This document shows positions 59,926 through 64,000 of a DNA stretch of 64,000 nt, one piece after another. Numbering within the stretch: the first letter of the stretch is position 1; each line of letters opens with the position of its first letter. Made by a program: the position numbers and the translations under genes. The notes beneath the pieces are model-generated. The model saw nothing but the letters and a program-made list of their open reading frames with translations, ran no database searches and was not told the DNA's origin. The DNA comes from Parasponia andersonii (taxonomy: Eukaryota; Streptophyta; Magnoliopsida; Rosales; Cannabaceae): the NCBI GenBank assembly GCA_002914805.1, contig JXTB01000044.1, positions 358,452 through 422,451 on the forward strand. Reading direction: 5' to 3'.

Positions 59926-59939
59926 CCAAAGGGGGAGAT
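59926..59939 (+). other. Polypurine tract of copia element 1
   Basis: ACCAAAGGGGGAGA-type tract that directly precedes the LTR TG at 59940. Confidence 0.8.
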
Positions 59940-60078
59940 TGTTAGGTTCACGGTGTTAACTTGTGTTGGCAAATAAATTAGAAAAAAATAATAAACTCTA
60001 GTTGTTGTGAGAAAAACTAACAAGTTGTTACAATAGGTCTGCTGATATTATAAACACTTGTTGCAATAGATTTATAGA
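59940..60078 (+). repeat. Truncated 3' LTR of copia element 1
   Basis: About 139 bp matching the start of the 5' LTR with scattered changes. The match ends at about 60078, where minus-strand RNase H sequence of another copia element begins. Confidence 0.8.
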
Positions 60079-61310
60079 GTGTGATGATTGGTTGCTTTTT
60101 AGATATCTATGTTAAGACAGTGTAACCTACGAAGAATATAAAGCCACTTGTACTATTATTTAAGTCTCCATTCCAATCACTGTTACTATAACCCATAAGA
60201 TTTTGGTTATTGGATAATGAATGTCGTAAATCAAAGTTAATTGTACCTTTAATATATCGAATGATTCTCTTAGAAACTTTTAAGTGAGTGGTTGTTGGAG
60301 ATTCTATGTAATGATTGATCAAGCCCACGAGATAGAGAATGTCAGATATTATGCAAGTTAGGTAGCATAAACTTCCAACTAAGCTCTTGTAGAGTATTTG
60401 ATCCACTTTTTCTTCTTTATCATGCTTTGATAATTTGCTCCACATTCGATTGGTATATTGATAGCCTTGCAATCATTCATCTTGAACTTCTTGATGATCT
60501 CTTTGGCATAACCTTCTTGTGAAGTAAAAATTCCATATTCTTTTTGCTTCACTTTTATACCAAGATAGTAACACATGAGTTCAATGTCGATAATCTTGAA
60601 CTCCTTTATCATTGTTTTCTTAAATTCTTCGAACATAGATAGATTACTCCCTGTGAAGATCAAATCATTGATATAGAGGCACACGATCAAGATATATCTA
60701 TCATTTACTTTGATGTATAGTGCATGCTCATAAGAACATTTAATGAAGTTATTATCTTGGAAGTACTTATCGATGTAACTATTCTATACTCTCGTGCTTG
60801 CTTTAACCTGTAAAGGGCCTTCTTCAACTTTAGAACCTTATCTTCTTGTTCTTTTATCTCATACCTAGATGGTTGCTCTATACAGACCTCTTTTTCAAGG
60901 AATCCATTTAAGAAAGCTTATTTGATGTTTACTTGATGAATTTGCAATAAATTTTGAGCAACTAATGAGATAATCAGTTATACCATTTCTAGACGAGCGA
61001 TAGGAACAAGTACCTCATCATAGTCTATGCTGAGTCTTTAACAATCTTGCCTTATATCTCTCCATTTCTCCTTTAGCATTCTTCTTAGTCTTGTAAACCC
61101 ATTTCACATTGATTACTTTGTGCTCCTTTGGAAGTGTAGCAAACTCCCATGTATCATTCTTTATGATTGCCTTTACTTCTTCATCCATAATATCTTGCCA
61201 ATTTTTACTTTGTACAGCTTCATAAAGTTTAATAGTTCACAATCAGCAAGGAGGCAAAAAGAGAGTCAAGTCATTTTGATTCTCAGTCAAATAATATATC
61301 TCTTATAAGC
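60079..61310 (-). pseudogene. copia 2 RT and RNase H remnant
   Basis: RT with VCLYINDLIFTGSN at about 60690-60645, where the catalytic YVDD has become YIND (first Asp to Asn). The following CYYLGIKVKQ and GYAKEIIKKF motifs are normal. The RNase H segment (SLVGSLCYLTCIISDILY; GYSNSDWNGDLNNSTSGF) ends with a TAG in place of the usual Trp before ISKKQP, then is cut. The part 60691-61310 is the RT N-terminal region in broken frames. Confidence 0.82.
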
Positions 61311-62266
61311 TCCTTAATCTTAGTATTTTTTCACTTGAACTGCTACTTGAAGATGATCCTGGTGCTGTTTCTTAATGAGTGCTTGCCATTGGTGAAGAAG
61401 GTGAGATAACAGGCTCTTGCGATTTTTCTCTTACTTGCTTTATTCTTCATTGCTAGCTTTATTCTTCAATGTATGGTAGGAAGTCATAATTTTCCTCTTG
61501 TATGTGCCATTCCCATGTGCTTTCTTTGTCAAACTCCACATCGGCTAATAATTGTCTTGCCATTGCTTGGATTATAGAGCTTGTAGCCTTTTGAATTAAA
61601 GTCGTAGCTAATGAAGATCAACTTTTCACTTTTATTGTCGAGTTTGGTTCTTTTTTCATCGAGCACGTGAGCATAAGCTATGCTTCTAAACACTCTTAAG
61701 TGAGAGATCCTAGGCTTTCTTCTGCTCTAAGTTTCTTATAGCATCTTCTCCCATACGCTTCTTATTGGAGAATGATTTGATAAATAAACCATATAGGCTA
61801 TAGCTTCAGCCCAAAACTCCTTTGGCATTCTTTTGCTCTCGAGCATGTTTTTGGAAATATCTAGGATTATTCTATTCTTCTCTTTGGTGACCCTACTCTG
61901 TTAAAGGATGACAGATGTCGTTGTCTTCACAATACTTCTGAAACTCGTAGGATGTGAATTCTCCTTCTTTATTAGATCTCATTACCTTGATATGCTAGCC
62001 ACTTTTCTTTTCAACAAGTGCCTTGAACTTCTTGAATTTTTTAAATACTTCTGATTTCTCTTTTAAGAAATACACTCAGGTCTTTCTTGAAAAATCATCA
62101 TTAAAGAGGAGAAAGTAGTCACACTTATAGAGAGAACTTGGTCTTATTAGACCACACAAGTCAGTATGTATGAGTTAAGCAGTTTATAGGCTCGCGAACT
62201 TGATTCTCTTGAAAAAAATTTTTTGAATTACTTTTCGAATAAGTATTCTTCACATAATTGGTCTAG
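61311..62266 (-). pseudogene. copia 2 integrase remnant
   Basis: Minus-strand integrase core and tail in broken frames between RT and the pre-integrase block. Pieces such as an FL..D..TRK-like start near 62100 and a SNKEGEF-type stretch near 61965 can be read. Many stops. Confidence 0.6.
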
Positions 62267-62790
62267 TTAACTGATGAAAGGTAGACCTCGGACTATCTTC
62301 TTCTTTACTAATGATTCTAGGCTGCCAAAATTGGGATGTCTAATCCTTGGGTGCCAAAGTCCTGATGAATCTTTGTAGCAAGCCTTTAAATACTTTGCCA
62401 TATTATTTTGAATGTATAACAAGAACATTCTATTTCTTGTCATTAGCACTTTGATGATTAGCTTGTTTCTATTGTCTCTCATATAATGAATATTTTCATC
62501 CATGTGAATATTATAGCTTTTCTCTAAAAGTTGGCCAAGACTCAAGATATTACTCTTCATGTTAGACACGTAGTAAGCATTTAGAATAAACTGGTATTTT
62601 CCATTTCTCAAGCATATAAGAATTTACTTTTTCAATTTTCTATTGCCTTGTAATCATCTCTAAATGAAACATTTCTTGTCACCGATTTGTCAAGCTCTAC
62701 ATACATATCTTTTCTTCCACACATATGATTGCTTGCACCGCAATCAAGGTATCATATATTTTCTTGGCAGCCATTAGTCTCCTTGCAAGC
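62267..62790 (-). pseudogene. copia 2 pre-integrase and protease motif
   Basis: 62611-62267 reads LNAYYVSNMKSNILSLGQLL and LWHPRIRHPNFGSLESL, the copia protease tail and GAG-pre-integrase zinc region (one His changed to Arg). Upstream at about 62735, [10 protein letters not shown] is the protease active site with Cys in place of Ser of DSGA. Confidence 0.8.
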
Positions 62791-62799
62791 TAACAATAA

Positions 62800-63700
62800 T
62801 ATATCTTCCTCTTATTTTTTATCTTCAGCATAGTTGGTTCTCTCTTGTACTTTCTTTAGAGCTTTANAAGGACTTGTCATGCTAATGCTATGGGCGACCT
62901 CTTTTATACCCTCTAGTTGAGCTTTTTCTTCTATCTTTATTTTTATAATTATTGTTGAAGCTTTCTCTTCCTTATTTTCTATGTTCGCGACTTCTTTCTT
63001 GACCACGACCTCTTCCACATCCTCTTTTATTGCTGAAATCTTCTTCTTTCTTTTTGAGTTGAGCCTTAAAAAGATACTCATGGAAATTTTGCGCCTTTTT
63101 TTTCCTTTTCTTTGTGGGCTTATAAAGAACTTAAGAGTTGTTCTATCGTTATGGATCCTAAATCTTTGGTTTCTTCAATGACAATAACAATATTCTCGAA
63201 TTTTAGATCTAAAGATTAAAAAATCTTTTTCATAATCATAACATTTTCTAGTTTCTTACCATTTCTCTTCATTTGGTTAAAAATGGTTAAAACTCTAAAA
63301 AAGTATTCAGAAACTGGCTTAGTCTCTATCACATGCAATGAATCAAACCCTTATCGCAGAGTTTGAAGGCGGATCTTTTTAGCTTTTTATTCTCTCTTTT
63401 ATAAAATTTGAAGTTTCTCCCATACTTCCTTAGCAGAGGTTTTACTTGAGATTTTCTCACACCCATCGTCATCTAAGCTTTAATAGATGAGAAAGAGAGT
63501 TTTTTTTGTCTCTCTTTCTTGAATTTTTTAAACTCTCATTTTGTGTTGAAGATAGTGTCGCCTTATCTTTTGGCTATTCGTAGCCTTTATCCACTACATC
63601 TTAGAAATCATGTGCTCCAAAAAGGACCTTCATTTTGATAGTCTAATTATTAAAGTTACTGTTTTGGAGTGGTGGAACTTGAAAAGATGCTAAATTTTGG
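62800..63700 (-). pseudogene. copia 2 gag remnant
   Basis: The start region near 63690-63600 reads FQVPPLQNSNFNN, KMKVLFGAHDFQDVVDKGYE, the usual copia gag opening. Later parts (KTSAKEVWEKLQIL; a charged Lys/Glu-rich tail 63081-62812) are in broken frames. An N lies at 62867. Confidence 0.75.
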
Positions 63701-64000
63701 TAGTGATAGCTCCTAAAAGAGTGAACTTTTAGAAATTTTGACTGCACAGATGTATCTAGAATTTCAAAAACTTTAAGACTGACTAGTATATCGACTTGAT
63801 CAAAGATAACGGTCAAAGTCAACCACTTATTCAACGGTTAATGCTAGTCAATGATCTGGTTAATGACTCAGTCAAATGACTCTAACAGTTTGGTCAACGA
63901 TGCAGTCAAATAATTCTGACTCAGCTCAACTCGATGAGTTCAATAAGTTTCTAGTAGTAAACTTCTGACAACTCTTTCAGACTCTGATTGGGCTAATTTT
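63701..64000. other. Leader region of copia 2 or flank, no gene seen
   Basis: Contains repeated GGTCAA/TCAATGACTC-type words (about 63810-63910), possibly LTR-adjacent. No primer site or LTR end was identified before the window ends. Confidence 0.35.

Larger units (their letters stand above)
53386..60078 (+). mobile_element. Ty1/copia retrotransposon lacking RT, degenerate
   Basis: 5' LTR 53386-54637, primer site, gag, zinc knuckle, integrase, an unusual long open region in place of RT/RNase H, polypurine tract, and a 3' LTR cut short at about 60078. The integrase-before-RT layout and gag type are copia. It inserted into the AAA-ATPase pseudogene. Since RT and RNase H are not recognisable, it would be non-autonomous even if its frames were intact, which they are not. 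The word GTTGCAACA and close variants recur throughout both LTR and coding parts. Confidence 0.85.
60079..64000 (-). mobile_element. Ty1/copia element 2, minus strand, truncated
   Basis: Reading leftwards from about 63690: gag, protease-like motif, pre-integrase, integrase, RT, RNase H, cut inside RNase H at about 60079. No LTR is recognised; the gag side runs toward the window end, so the 5' LTR may lie beyond it. Many stops and frame changes; one N at 62867. Confidence 0.82.

Noticed and set aside
1-64000. CRISPR arrays, operons or bacterial-type mobile elements
   Set aside because: Regular spacer arrays are absent, genes have spliceosomal introns, and all mobile elements are of plant type.

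Overview
This window looks like nuclear DNA of a flowering plant, most likely a eudicot. It is AT-rich, its genes carry GT-AG introns, and it contains plant-specific families: a SABATH methyltransferase, a heavy-metal-associated isoprenylated protein, a Tm-1-type protein and a plant cytochrome P450. Much of it is LTR-retrotransposon DNA with tRNA-Asp or initiator-Met primer sites. Single N characters at 11348, 36890, 53081 and 62867 mark assembly joins or ambiguous bases.

Four genes can be modelled with an open frame across every splice junction: (1) a SABATH carboxyl methyltransferase on the minus strand, 2675-4771, 4 exons, 364 aa; (2) a small HIPP metallochaperone-like protein, 13480-14483, 2 exons, 130 aa; (3) a Tm-1-like protein, 39501-44678, 8 exons, 758 aa; (4) a CYP722-like P450 on the minus strand, 45242-48897, 9 exons, 493 aa, with one GC-AG intron. 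Genes 3 and 4 are convergent neighbours. They belong to unrelated pathways and nothing here suggests a cluster.

Two genes are dead. A second Tm-1 copy (19403-19582 plus 35543-36735) is split by about 16 kb of nested retrotransposon, has premature stops and has lost intron 1 with nearly all of exon 2. An AAA-ATPase (BCS1-like, 52368-53385) has several stops, a small transposon inserted after its Walker A motif, and ends where a copia LTR begins just after Walker B.

The repeats can be layered. A Ty3/gypsy element on the minus strand (19583-35542, two diverged LTRs) sits in the dead Tm-1 copy. An Athila-type gypsy element on the plus strand (23512-33742) sits inside it, flanked by the 5-bp duplication AGGAT. 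A family of solo LTRs about 2.2 kb long (TGTCAC...TTTTACA type ends) occurs at 8547-10747, 16858-19103 and 49495-51701, each with exact or nearly exact 5-bp target duplications, plus an antisense diverged relative just left of the first. A copia element (53386-about 60078) lacks a recognisable reverse transcriptase and is peppered with the palindrome-like word GTTGCAACA. A second copia fragment on the minus strand fills the window to its end. A 1.8-kb direct duplication at 9541-13116 has a single N exactly at its join and may be an assembly artefact.

I found no evidence for a wholly new biological system. The least expected signals are the GTTGCAACA word that recurs through both LTR and coding parts of the copia element, its missing reverse transcriptase and added open frame, and the microhomology-bounded loss of most of the Athila 5' LTR.
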